In this document: piece after piece, positions 31,698 to 39,195 of the stretch
Layout of the letters: the number at the start of each line of letters is the position of its first letter
Position numbering within the stretch: position 1 is the first letter of the stretch
Source of the DNA: Mycolicibacterium iranicum
GTDB taxonomy: Bacteria > Actinomycetota > Actinomycetes > Mycobacteriales > Mycobacteriaceae
Assembly (NCBI RefSeq): GCF_014190915.1
Contig: NZ_JACHVU010000014.1
Location: 52,856 to 116,855 of the forward strand
Reading direction: 5' to 3'
Length of the DNA: 64,000 nucleotides
Program-made: the position numbers and the translations under genes
The notes under the pieces: model-generated
The model's input: the letters and a program-made list of their open reading frames with translations, nothing else
The model's database searches: none
Told to the model about the DNA's origin: nothing

Positions 31698-32237
31698 GTG
31701 GCCGTCGACCCCCCGCGCTACATCGACCTGTCGATGCCCGAACTGCGCGAGGTCACGCGCTTCGCGGCCCTGAACGCGGCGGACGTGCTGCCCCTGTTCG
31801 AGCGGACCCATCCGGGCGACACCCGGCCACGGGCCGCGCTCGACGCCGCCCGGCAGTTCTTCGAAGGCGAGCCTCGAAGCCGCCTCCAGCGGGTGACGGC
31901 CCTCGATGCGCACCGTGCCGCCAGGGACGCTGACACGCAGGCTGGCGGACATGCCGCACACTCCGCGGCCGCCGCGGCAGCGGCGGCCTACCTGCATCCC
32001 CTCGCCAGTGCCGACCAGGTCGGCCACATCCTGCGCTCGGCCGCGCACGCCGCCGCGGCGGCGGAATTGGCCGCGGACGACCCGGAAGCCGCTGTGGCGC
32101 AACTCGATCGGGCAGTCACCAGAGCCACACCGGTGCTGATCGAGGTGTTGCTGCGCTACCCGCCGGCCCGCCCGGGCCGCACCCGTGTGCCCGTGCTGAT
32201 GCGCCGACTGGACACGCGCCTGCGGGCCATGCGCTAG
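31698..32237 (+). CDS. Imm5-like putative immunity protein
   Basis: A 179-residue Ala/His/Arg-rich helical protein. The segment LPLFERTHPGDTRPRAALDAAR (about 35-55) followed by His/Ala-rich helices (AHSAAAAAAAAY; SAAHAAAAAEL) matches the Imm_5 family pattern from memory: members neutralise toxins of polymorphic or contact-dependent systems. No toxin gene is visible nearby, so this could be an orphan immunity gene. Start GTG at 31698; no strong ribosome-binding site, possibly coupled to the DDN gene. Confidence 0.6.
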   Translation: MAVDPPRYIDLSMPELREVTRFAALNAADVLPLFERTHPGDTRPRAALDAARQFFEGEPRSRLQRVTALDAHRAARDADTQAGGHAAHSAAAAAAAAYLHPLASADQVGHILRSAAHAAAAAELAADDPEAAVAQLDRAVTRATPVLIEVLLRYPPARPGRTRVPVLMRRLDTRLRAMR

Positions 32238-32247
32238 CGGGATCGCC

Positions 32248-32308
32248 GAACGTGGGCCCCTGTGGACGCATTTCGCGCCGATCGCGTACACGACCCCCAC
32301 ATTCGACG
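32248..32308. terminator. Imperfect palindrome, family 2 copy
   Basis: Left half starts CGAACGTGGGCCCCTGTGG, right half ends ACGACCCCCACATTCG; the complements agree at most positions with a few mismatches. It lies between the Imm5-like gene and the old ychF stop, a natural position for a bidirectional terminator of those two convergent genes. It shares the CGAACGTGGGCCC start with the palindrome at 3004-3060. Confidence 0.55.
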
Positions 32309-32310
32309 CG

Positions 32311-32349
32311 TCAGACGTTGAAGCGGAACTCCACCACGTCACCGTCGGC
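32311..32349 (-). pseudogene. Displaced 3' tail of ychF
   Basis: Minus-strand translation is ADGDVVEFRFNV followed by TGA, the usual C-terminus of bacterial YchF. The intact ychF gene ends 1.05 kb away with a different tail. This remnant therefore marks where ychF ended before a segment carrying the DUF1254 gene was inserted. Confidence 0.75.
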
Positions 32350-32350
32350 C
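32314..32350 (-). repeat. Direct repeat copy 1 (ychF tail)
   Basis: The 31 bases at 32320-32350 match 33436-33466 at 28 positions; a further AGACGTTG at 32314-32321 matches 33424-33431 if a 5-base gap is allowed. The spacing between copies is 1116 bases. Together they flank the DUF1254 gene. Confidence 0.8.
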
Positions 32351-32366
32351 CGGCGCTTGGCGCAGC

Positions 32367-33323
32367 TCAACGCCTTTGCAACTTGTTGAGTGCCGGTGGT
32401 GCCCACCGTCCCTCCACGATCTCCGCCCTGGGGCGGTAAAGCCTGATGAGGTAGTTCCACCCGTCCGGGGTGATGATCGCGTTGGCAGGGGTCTCCCCGT
32501 CAGTCGCGCCGACAAAACGGACGGTGACCGAACCGTCTGCGTTGGGTCGACCGGTGACGCTGTTGACGGTGTACAGGTTCTTCTCGTTCGGCTCGAAGAA
32601 GCCCTGCGCGTTGTACACCGACACCGACCAGAAGGCGTCGACGGGAACCTCGGTGAACACCAGCTCGTAGTCGCCAGGCGGGACACCCGGGTCCACACCG
32701 ATATACACCGCCTCCGAGGTCGGAAGCCCGCCCCACCCCGCTGCGCAACCGATCAGGTGGTGAACCTGATCGACTTCGTCGGGCGTCCCGAATGTCCGGT
32801 CGAATTGACCCAGTCCCCGGGCCAGCTGCAGCAGCGCATCGCGGGTCGCGTCCAAGCTTTCAACGTCATAATCCGGCATCACGAACGGCTCCTGCGGGCT
32901 GGCCTGGATGCTCAGGGCATCCTGAAGTCTTGACACGGCCCCCACGTCGTCGGGGTCATCCGGATTGACCAAGATGCGCACCGCCACGAAGACATAGCGG
33001 GTCCCGTAGTCCTCGGCGGTGAGAATGTGCTCGCCGCGTTCGTGCAGGACGCTGTTTATGTAGTGGTCCTCGTTCACGATCATCGCGGACAGATAGCGGC
33101 TACCGGCCTCTGGCAAGGTCAGACGTGCCGGGCTATCGAGGTCCACGACCGCGAAGCTGTAGAGCGTGTCACGGTTGAGTCTGATGACCGTCTGCTCGTC
33201 GATGCGGACTGGCGTTCGATTGTGCCTGAACTGCCCGACCCCTCCGGCTTCTGCCTGATTGACCGAGAACATCCGGTGTGTTTCTGCCCGGACGAAGTTG
33301 TCGACGTTCACCCTGATCGGCAT
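32367..33323 (-). CDS. DUF1254/DUF1214 protein on an inserted segment
   Basis: A 318-residue protein. The N-terminal half matches DUF1254 (NRDTLYSFAVVDLDSPARLTLPE; MIVNEDHY) and the C-terminal half DUF1214 (FWSVSVYNAQGFFEPNE... NWNYLIRLYRPRAEIVEG). Most members are exported or lipoproteins, but here no signal peptide is seen from the ATG at 33321-33323 (GTG codons lie just upstream). Function of the family is unknown. Wording of codons appears less GC-biased than neighbours by eye. The gene lies between two copies of the ychF 3' tail, so it was probably acquired. Confidence 0.85.
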   Translation of the reverse strand: MPIRVNVDNFVRAETHRMFSVNQAEAGGVGQFRHNRTPVRIDEQTVIRLNRDTLYSFAVVDLDSPARLTLPEAGSRYLSAMIVNEDHYINSVLHERGEHILTAEDYGTRYVFVAVRILVNPDDPDDVGAVSRLQDALSIQASPQEPFVMPDYDVESLDATRDALLQLARGLGQFDRTFGTPDEVDQVHHLIGCAAGWGGLPTSEAVYIGVDPGVPPGDYELVFTEVPVDAFWSVSVYNAQGFFEPNEKNLYTVNSVTGRPNADGSVTVRFVGATDGETPANAIITPDGWNYLIRLYRPRAEIVEGRWAPPALNKLQRR

Positions 33324-33402
33324 CACACACACGGTAATTGACGTGGCGGCCCGAGTTGCACGTGAAGCGGAGAACCAGGGATCTGCCCCGACGCGCTGCC
33401 GG

Positions 33403-34500
33403 CTACGCCTTGGCTTTCGATGTAGACGTTGCTCCGAACCGGAACTCCACCACATCCCCGTCGGCCATCACGTAGTCCTTGCCCTCCATGCGAACCTTGC
33501 CCGCAGCCTTGGCCGCCGCCATGGAGCCGGCCTCGACCAGGTCGTCGAACGAGACGATCTCGGCCTTGATGAAGCCCTTCTCGAAGTCGGAGTGGATGAC
33601 CCCGGCGGCCTTGGGCGCGGTGTCGCCCTGCTTGATCGTCCACGCCCGCGCCTCCTTCGGCCCGGCCGTCAGGTAGGTCTGCAGCTTCAGCGTGTGGAAA
33701 CCGGCGCGCGCCAAGGCATCCAGGCCCCGCTCGGTCTGACCGATCGATTCCAGCAGCTCCGCTGCGGACTCCTCGTCGAGCTCCTGAAGCTCCGCTTCGA
33801 TCTTCGCGTCGAGGAACACGGCGTCGGCCGGGGCGACGAGGTCACGCAACTCGGCCACCCGTGCCTCGTCGGTGAGCACCGACTCGTCGGCGTTGAACAC
33901 GTAGAGGAACGGCTTGGACGTCATCAGGTTGAGCTCGCGCAGCAGCGACACGTCGGTTCCCGCCGAGAACAGGGTCTTACCGGTGTCGAGAACCGCGCTC
34001 GCGGCCAGCGCCGCGTCGTGCACCGGCTTGCGGTCCTTGTGCGTGCGCGCTTCCTTCTCCAAGCGGGGCAGCGCACGCTCCAGGGTCTGCATGTCGGCCA
34101 GGATCAGCTCGGTCTCGATCACCTCGATGTCGGACTTCGGGTCCACCCGGCCGTCGACGTGGACGACGTCGTCGTCGGCGAACACGCGGACCACCTGACA
34201 GATCGCGTCGCTCTCGCGGATGTTGGCGAGGAACTTGTTGCCCAGCCCCGCGCCCTCGGACGCACCCTTCACGATGCCCGCGATGTCGACGAAGGTCACC
34301 GGCGCCGGGACGATCTTCTCCGACCCGAACATCTCCGCCAGCCGGGTGAGCCGTGGATCCGGGAGGGCCACGACACCTTCGTTCGGTTCGATCGTCGCGA
34401 ACGGGTAGTTGGCTGCCAGCACGTCGTTGCGTGTCAAGGCGTTGAACAAGGTCGACTTGCCGACGTTCGGGAGTCCGACGATTCCGAGATTGAGGCCCAC
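33403..34500 (-). CDS. ychF: Ribosome-binding ATPase/GTPase YchF with altered tail
   Basis: A 365-residue Obg-like P-loop protein that binds the ribosome and hydrolyses ATP. The P-loop GLPNVGKST is at residues 9-17, DIAGIVKGASEGAGLGNKF forms G3/switch II, and NADE is present; the C-terminal TGS-like domain is complete through VMADGDVVEFRF. The usual C-terminus FNV is replaced by FGATSTSKAKA, because a 5-base insertion relative to the remnant at 32311-32349 changes the frame just before the old stop. Start GTG at 34498-34500 (VGLNLGIVG); a GTG three codons earlier is possible. Divergent from the Rv1111c-like gene. Confidence 0.93.
   Translation of the reverse strand: MGLNLGIVGLPNVGKSTLFNALTRNDVLAANYPFATIEPNEGVVALPDPRLTRLAEMFGSEKIVPAPVTFVDIAGIVKGASEGAGLGNKFLANIRESDAICQVVRVFADDDVVHVDGRVDPKSDIEVIETELILADMQTLERALPRLEKEARTHKDRKPVHDAALAASAVLDTGKTLFSAGTDVSLLRELNLMTSKPFLYVFNADESVLTDEARVAELRDLVAPADAVFLDAKIEAELQELDEESAAELLESIGQTERGLDALARAGFHTLKLQTYLTAGPKEARAWTIKQGDTAPKAAGVIHSDFEKGFIKAEIVSFDDLVEAGSMAAAKAAGKVRMEGKDYVMADGDVVEFRFGATSTSKAKA
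33425..33466 (-). repeat. Direct repeat copy 2 (inside ychF 3' end)
   Basis: The in-gene copy of the ychF tail repeat, with three mismatches in 31 bases (33436-33466) and a 5-base insertion relative to copy 1. It codes the last functional part of ychF, so the inserted segment regenerated the gene end. Confidence 0.8.
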
Positions 34501-34582
34501 GGAGACCACAGTGTAGGCAATGTGATCGCCACGCCACCCTTCGCTGGCGACGAGCGGTCGTCGTAGCCGGTACGGTCGACCT

Positions 34583-35770
34583 GTGTCAGGACAGCGCACG
34601 CGGCCGGCAGTCGCGGCCGATCACCGCTCTGTGCACCCCAATGTCACCGGGATTCCGTGGTGGGGTGCCGTTCTGACCGCTGTGGTCGCGTCGGCGATCG
34701 GCTTCGCCTTCGACGCTGGATCCGGCGGCGGTCAGCTCACCGCGGCCTTCTCGACGCTCTACGTCCTCGGCTGCCTGATCGCGGTGCTCGCCGTCCAGCA
34801 GCGCGGGTTGTTCACCGCGGTGATCCAGCCACCCCTGGTGCTGTTCGTCACGGTGCCGGGCGCGTATTTCCTGATGCACAGCAGCGAGATCCAGGGCCTC
34901 AAGGACGTCCTGATCAACTGCGGCTATCCGCTGATCGAACGCTTCCCGCTGATGTTCTTCACCTCCGCGGCCGTGCTGCTGATCGGCCTGGGCCGCTGGT
35001 ACTTCGGCAAGGCCGCCAAGCGCGCGGCCCCGGAGGCCGCCGAGGAACGCGCGGCCACGCCGGGCCGCAGCGCCGGGCTGTCGTCGAAACTGTCGTCGCT
35101 GCTCGGCGGCAGGACCGCCGGGGACGACACCGATGTCGATGATGCCGAGGACGGCGATCCGCGTGCGCGGCGCGCCGCCGAGCGTCGCCGTGCCCGCGAC
35201 GCGAAGCCGGCCGCAGGCCGCTCCTCCCGGGGCGCACGGCCCGTCAAGCGGGCCCCGTCCCGGTCCCGGCACTCCCGGGCGCCCGAGACCGAGATCATCG
35301 ACGCCGTCGTCGACGACCGTCCCCGCCCGCGCCGACCGCGACCCACGGACGACTCCGCAGGAGAACCCCGTCGCCGGTCCCGCTCGTCGGCCACCCGATC
35401 CTCGCGTGAATCCCGGGAGCCCCGCGAGCCGCGGACGTCGCGCTCGTCCCGGTCCTCCCGCGAGGGGCGCGAGCCTCGCGAACCCCGTGAGCGCCGCACA
35501 CGCTACGAGTCCTACGACCGGCAAGACCGCTATGAGCGGCCCGTCCGGGAGCGTCCGCAGCGGCGCAGCAGCTACGAAGACCGCCGGTTCGACGACGGCG
35601 GCAGGTTCGGCGAGTACGACGCGTTCGACGGTTACGGGTCCGGCTCACATCACCCCGTGTCCCGGGTGCGCTACCGCGGCGAGGACGCCGAGGACCGGAC
35701 CGAGTCACGTGCCCGCAGGCGCGCCCCGCAGCGCGACGTCGACGCCGATCGCTGGGAATACGACATCTGA
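34583..35770 (+). CDS. Membrane protein with Arg/Ser-rich tail (Rv1111c-like, DUF6542)
   Basis: A 395-residue protein. Residues 20-150 form four hydrophobic helices (DUF6542-like). From about residue 160 to the end the chain is disordered and dominated by Arg, Ser, Pro and Glu, including repeats of RSSRESREPREP type, with a net strongly basic then mixed charge. The tail may bind nucleic acid, membrane lipid or cell-wall polymer. Start GTG at 34583. The position beside ychF and near ispH matches Rv1111c. Function unknown. Confidence 0.85.
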   Translation: MSGQRTRPAVAADHRSVHPNVTGIPWWGAVLTAVVASAIGFAFDAGSGGGQLTAAFSTLYVLGCLIAVLAVQQRGLFTAVIQPPLVLFVTVPGAYFLMHSSEIQGLKDVLINCGYPLIERFPLMFFTSAAVLLIGLGRWYFGKAAKRAAPEAAEERAATPGRSAGLSSKLSSLLGGRTAGDDTDVDDAEDGDPRARRAAERRRARDAKPAAGRSSRGARPVKRAPSRSRHSRAPETEIIDAVVDDRPRPRRPRPTDDSAGEPRRRSRSSATRSSRESREPREPRTSRSSRSSREGREPREPRERRTRYESYDRQDRYERPVRERPQRRSSYEDRRFDDGGRFGEYDAFDGYGSGSHHPVSRVRYRGEDAEDRTESRARRRAPQRDVDADRWEYDI

Positions 35771-35780
35771 CCCCGGTCAG
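35767..35780. terminator. Palindrome over two convergent stop codons
   Basis: CTGACC-CC-GGTCAG is a perfect 6-base inverted repeat covering the TGA of the upstream plus-strand gene and the TGA of the penicillin-binding protein gene on the other strand. It may act as a short bidirectional terminator; the 2-base centre makes a short hairpin. Confidence 0.4.
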
Positions 35781-37543
35781 GGGACGGCGCGCAGGAAACG
35801 ACCCGCCGCCTCGACCGCCGGGCCCGAACTGCCCGCATCGCTGACGAACACCGCCAGCGCGAGATCGCCCCGGATGCCGACGAACCAGCCGTGGGCGTGC
35901 TGATCGTCGATGTACTCGGCGGTGCCGGTCTTGCCGAGCAGGCCCGGGATGTCCTGCAGCGCGGTGGCCGTACCCCCGGTGATCGTCTCGCGCATCATCG
36001 CCTGCACCTGCTCGTCGACGGTCGGCGGCAGCGGCTCGGGCTGACGGTCGGGTAGACCCGGCTCCCCCTCGACGATCGCGGGGGCCGGTACCGAGCCACG
36101 TGCCAGCGTGGCCGCGACCAGCGCCATGCCGAACGGTGTCGCGGTGACCTTGCCCTGCCCGATGCCCTCCTCGACGCGCAGCGCCGAGGTGTCGGCCACC
36201 GGCACCGATCCGGTGACGGTCGTCATCCCCGGCGACACGAAGTCGATGCCCAGGCCCAGCTGCGCGGCCGCCTTGGTCAGCCCGTCCGGCGGCAGGTTCA
36301 CCGCCAGCCGCCCCATCGTCGTGTTGCAGGAGCGGGCGAACGCCGTGTGCAACGGGACGTCGCCGAGCTCGAAGTTGTCGTCGTTCGGGATCTGCCTGCC
36401 CTCGATGTTCTCGGTACCCGGACAGCTGACGATGCTGTCGGGGGTGACCTGACCGGCCTGCAGTGCCGCCGACACCGTGACCGTCTTGAACGTCGACCCC
36501 GGCGGATACAGACCGGTCAGCGCGATGGCGCCCTGCGCGTCCGCGGGGGCGTTCTGGGCGACGCCCAGGACGTTGCCGGTCGACGGCTGCAGCGCGACGA
36601 TCGCGGCAGGCGTGGTCAGCGGGGCGAGGGCCGACTCGGCCGCGAGCTGCATGCCGATGTCGATGGTGCTGGCGATGTCGCCGACGGGGGCGGCGTCCTG
36701 GCCTCCGACGCGTCGCGCGCCGCCGGCCGTCTGGGCGGTGACCGCCCACCCCGCGGCGGCATCGGTGCGCTGCTGCCAGAGGTCGGACAGGCCGGCGAAC
36801 GTCGGCGACGTCAGCGCGCGGTCGGTCGCGAGCAGCCGGGTCTGAGGTCGCAGCGTGACGCCGGGCAGCGTCGACAGCTGCTCGCGGATCGGCGCCAGGT
36901 CCTCCTCCCGCAGCGTGATCGCGGTGACCGGCTTGCCCGCCGCAGCGGCGAGGTCACCGCCGAGTGACTGCGGGGTGATCCCCGGCGCGATCGGGTTGAG
37001 CAGTGCGGCAACGGCATTCACGTCGGCACCGGCGGCGACGTCGACGAGGGTGACCACGTGCTGGGTGAGGAGTTCCCCACCGGTGCGGTCGAGCACCCGG
37101 GCGGCGGGCTGCGGGACGAGGGTGCTGTAGGTCAGCGGGCCCTCGTCGAGGCCGGGGGCGACCGTGGCGGGATTCCACTGGATGGCCCAGTCGTCGCCGG
37201 CGGCGTTCGCGGTCCCCTGCGTCGTATACGTCCATTCGGTGCGCTTCTCGGGACCGAACTTCCACGTCGCCGCCAACGTGAAGCTCGCCGCGCTGTCCTC
37301 GGCGCGGCGGTCGCGGACCTCGAAACGGACATCCTTGCCGAGGCTGTCGAACAGCGCGGTCAGCGTGTCGGCGGCCGCGGCCTGGTCACTGGTCAGAATG
37401 GCGGCGGCGTGCGCATCGCCGCGCCCGAGGGCATCAGCGAAGCTCTGCAGAGTCGAACTCAGTCGGTCTTCGGCGTCGCTGCACCCCGCGAGCACGAGGA
37501 CGGCGAGCAGGACGACTGCGAGGGCGCGGCGCACACGGGTCAC
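35777..37543 (-). CDS. Penicillin-binding lipoprotein (transpeptidase, Rv2864c-like)
   Basis: A 588-residue class B penicillin-binding protein. Signal peptide with lipobox LAGC (Cys21), an NTF2-like MecA_N domain (about 25-140), a dimerisation domain, and a transpeptidase domain with Ser350-x-x-Lys353 (STFK), Ser405-x-Asn407 (SCN) and Lys538-Thr-Gly (KTG). It should cross-link peptidoglycan outside the membrane and bind beta-lactams. Best match from memory is Rv2864c, which in M. tuberculosis is at another locus. Start GTG at 37541-37543. Convergent with the Rv1111c-like gene and downstream of ispH on the same strand. Confidence 0.92.
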   Translation of the reverse strand: MTRVRRALAVVLLAVLVLAGCSDAEDRLSSTLQSFADALGRGDAHAAAILTSDQAAAADTLTALFDSLGKDVRFEVRDRRAEDSAASFTLAATWKFGPEKRTEWTYTTQGTANAAGDDWAIQWNPATVAPGLDEGPLTYSTLVPQPAARVLDRTGGELLTQHVVTLVDVAAGADVNAVAALLNPIAPGITPQSLGGDLAAAAGKPVTAITLREEDLAPIREQLSTLPGVTLRPQTRLLATDRALTSPTFAGLSDLWQQRTDAAAGWAVTAQTAGGARRVGGQDAAPVGDIASTIDIGMQLAAESALAPLTTPAAIVALQPSTGNVLGVAQNAPADAQGAIALTGLYPPGSTFKTVTVSAALQAGQVTPDSIVSCPGTENIEGRQIPNDDNFELGDVPLHTAFARSCNTTMGRLAVNLPPDGLTKAAAQLGLGIDFVSPGMTTVTGSVPVADTSALRVEEGIGQGKVTATPFGMALVAATLARGSVPAPAIVEGEPGLPDRQPEPLPPTVDEQVQAMMRETITGGTATALQDIPGLLGKTGTAEYIDDQHAHGWFVGIRGDLALAVFVSDAGSSGPAVEAAGRFLRAVP

Positions 37544-37562
37544 GTTCGCCGAACGTACCGGC

Positions 37563-38564
37563 TCAGCTTCGGGCGGGGCGGATCTCGCGCGGCAGGGCGA
37601 AGACGAGTGTCTCGTTGGCCGTCGTGACGGGCTGGACGGTGCCGAAGCCGTGCTCGGCGAGGCGGTCGAGCACGCCGCGCACCAGGATCTCGGGCACCGA
37701 CGCGCCCGAGGTGACACCGACGGTGGTGACACCCTCCAGCCACGCGGGGTCGATGTCGTCGGCGTAGTCGACCAGATGGGCGGCTTCGGAGCCGGCGCCC
37801 AGAGCCACTTCGACCAGGCGCACCGAGTTCGACGAGTTCTTCGACCCGACGACGATCACGAGTTCACACTCGGGCGCCATCGCCTTGACCGCGACCTGCC
37901 GGTTCTGGGTGGCGTAGCAGATGTCGTCGCTCGGCGGGTCCTGCAGCGTCGGGAACTTCTCCCGCAGCCGGCGCACCGTCTCCATCGTCTCGTCGACGCT
38001 GAGCGTGGTCTGGGACAGCCAGATCACTTTGTTCGGGTCGCGGACGGTGACCTTGTCGACGGCGTCCGGGTTGTCGACGACCTGCACGTGGTCGGGTGCC
38101 TCGCCGGCGGTCCCGACGACCTCCTCGTGACCCTCGTGGCCGACGAGCAGGATGTCGAAGTCGTCGCGGGCGAAGCGCTTGGCCTCGTTGTGCACCTTGG
38201 TCACCAGCGGGCACGTGGCATCGATGGTCCTGAGGTTGCGGGCGGCGGCCTCGACGTGCACGGTCGGCGCGACGCCGTGGGCGGAGAAGACGACGATGGC
38301 GCCCTCGGGCACCTCGTCGGTCTGCTCGACGAAGATCGCACCGGCCTTGGCCAGCGTGTCGACGACGTAGCGGTTGTGCACGATCTCGTGGCGGACGTAG
38401 ATCGGGGCGCCGTGCTTCTCCAGGGCGCGTTCCACGGTCTCGACGGCGCGATCCACCCCGGCGCAGTACCCGCGGGGCTCGGCGAGAAGGACTCGTTTGC
38501 CCGCCGTCCGTTCGACGACCGAGCTGGCGGCACCCGGGATGCCCATGTTCACAGTCGGCGGCAT
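37563..38564 (-). CDS. ispH: 4-hydroxy-3-methylbut-2-enyl diphosphate reductase
   Basis: A 333-residue [4Fe-4S] enzyme that makes IPP and DMAPP in the last step of the MEP isoprenoid pathway. The three cluster ligands are Cys34 (RGYCAGV), Cys118 (ATCPLV) and Cys216 (ICYATQNR); the substrate-binding histidines His63 (IVHN) and His96 (SAHG) are present. Start ATG at 38562-38564; a second ATG six codons later is possible. The locus matches Rv1110 (lytB2). Divergent from the Rv1109c-like gene with 52 bases between. Confidence 0.95.
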   Translation of the reverse strand: MPPTVNMGIPGAASSVVERTAGKRVLLAEPRGYCAGVDRAVETVERALEKHGAPIYVRHEIVHNRYVVDTLAKAGAIFVEQTDEVPEGAIVVFSAHGVAPTVHVEAAARNLRTIDATCPLVTKVHNEAKRFARDDFDILLVGHEGHEEVVGTAGEAPDHVQVVDNPDAVDKVTVRDPNKVIWLSQTTLSVDETMETVRRLREKFPTLQDPPSDDICYATQNRQVAVKAMAPECELVIVVGSKNSSNSVRLVEVALGAGSEAAHLVDYADDIDPAWLEGVTTVGVTSGASVPEILVRGVLDRLAEHGFGTVQPVTTANETLVFALPREIRPARS

Positions 38565-38616
38565 GACTCCAGGGTACTTACCTGCCCCCCGAACCGCCCA
38601 GTCGTAGGCTGTGGCC

Positions 38617-39195
38617 ATGTCAACTGCACCGTATGGCGTCCGTCTGCTCGTGGGTGCGGCCGTGACCGCCATCGAGGAGACGCGCAAGCTGCCGCAGACG
38701 ATCCTCATGTACCCGATGACCGTCGCGAGCCAGATCGCCCAGCTGGTCATGAAGATGCAGCAGGACGTCGCCGTCCTGGTCATCAAGGGGGACGAGACGC
38801 TGGAGTCCATCTTCCCGCCCAAGGACGAGCAGCCCGAATGGGCGACGTTCGACGAGGACGTCGACGGCGCGGACAGCGACACCGCCGATGTGGTGGAGCT
38901 GCCGGTGCGCGACGGCGAGCGCCTGACGGAAGGACGCTTCGCGCTGTTCAGCGGCGATCCGGAGGTCCCGAAGGCGGACACGCCCGCCGAGACGCCCGCA
39001 GCGGACGCCGACGCTCCCGAGATCGTCGCCGAGATCGAGTACGAGTCGCTGACGCTGGCCCAGCTGCGGGCCCGCCTGACGTCGCTGCGCGTCCCCGATC
39101 TGGAGGCGCTGCTCGCCTACGAGGAGTCGACGAAGGCCCGGGCGCCCTATCAGACGCTGCTGGCCAACAGGATCACGCGCGCCTCGGCGAAGTGA
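38617..39195 (+). CDS. Lipid droplet-associated-type protein (Rv1109c-like)
   Basis: A 192-residue protein. Residues 1-55 are amphipathic and hydrophobic (VRLLVGAAVTAIEETRKLPQT...), a possible membrane or lipid-droplet anchor; the middle is acidic and disordered; the C-terminal 45 residues (LTLAQLRARLTSLRVPDLEALLAYEES) form a helical motif. Databases label the family as lipid-droplet associated from memory. ATG at 38617 is used; a GTG two codons earlier is possible. Its stop overlaps the xseA start (GTGA), coupling the two. Confidence 0.85.
   Translation: MSTAPYGVRLLVGAAVTAIEETRKLPQTILMYPMTVASQIAQLVMKMQQDVAVLVIKGDETLESIFPPKDEQPEWATFDEDVDGADSDTADVVELPVRDGERLTEGRFALFSGDPEVPKADTPAETPAADADAPEIVAEIEYESLTLAQLRARLTSLRVPDLEALLAYEESTKARAPYQTLLANRITRASAK

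Noticed and set aside
32367..33466. DUF1254 segment as an insertion sequence
   Set aside because: No transposase frame and no terminal inverted repeats were found; only direct repeats derived from ychF flank it.
37164..39191. Long plus-strand open frame continuing into xseA
   Set aside because: It runs antisense to the penicillin-binding protein and ispH genes, its product is Arg/Gly/Asp-rich without any motif, and xseA homology begins only at 39192.
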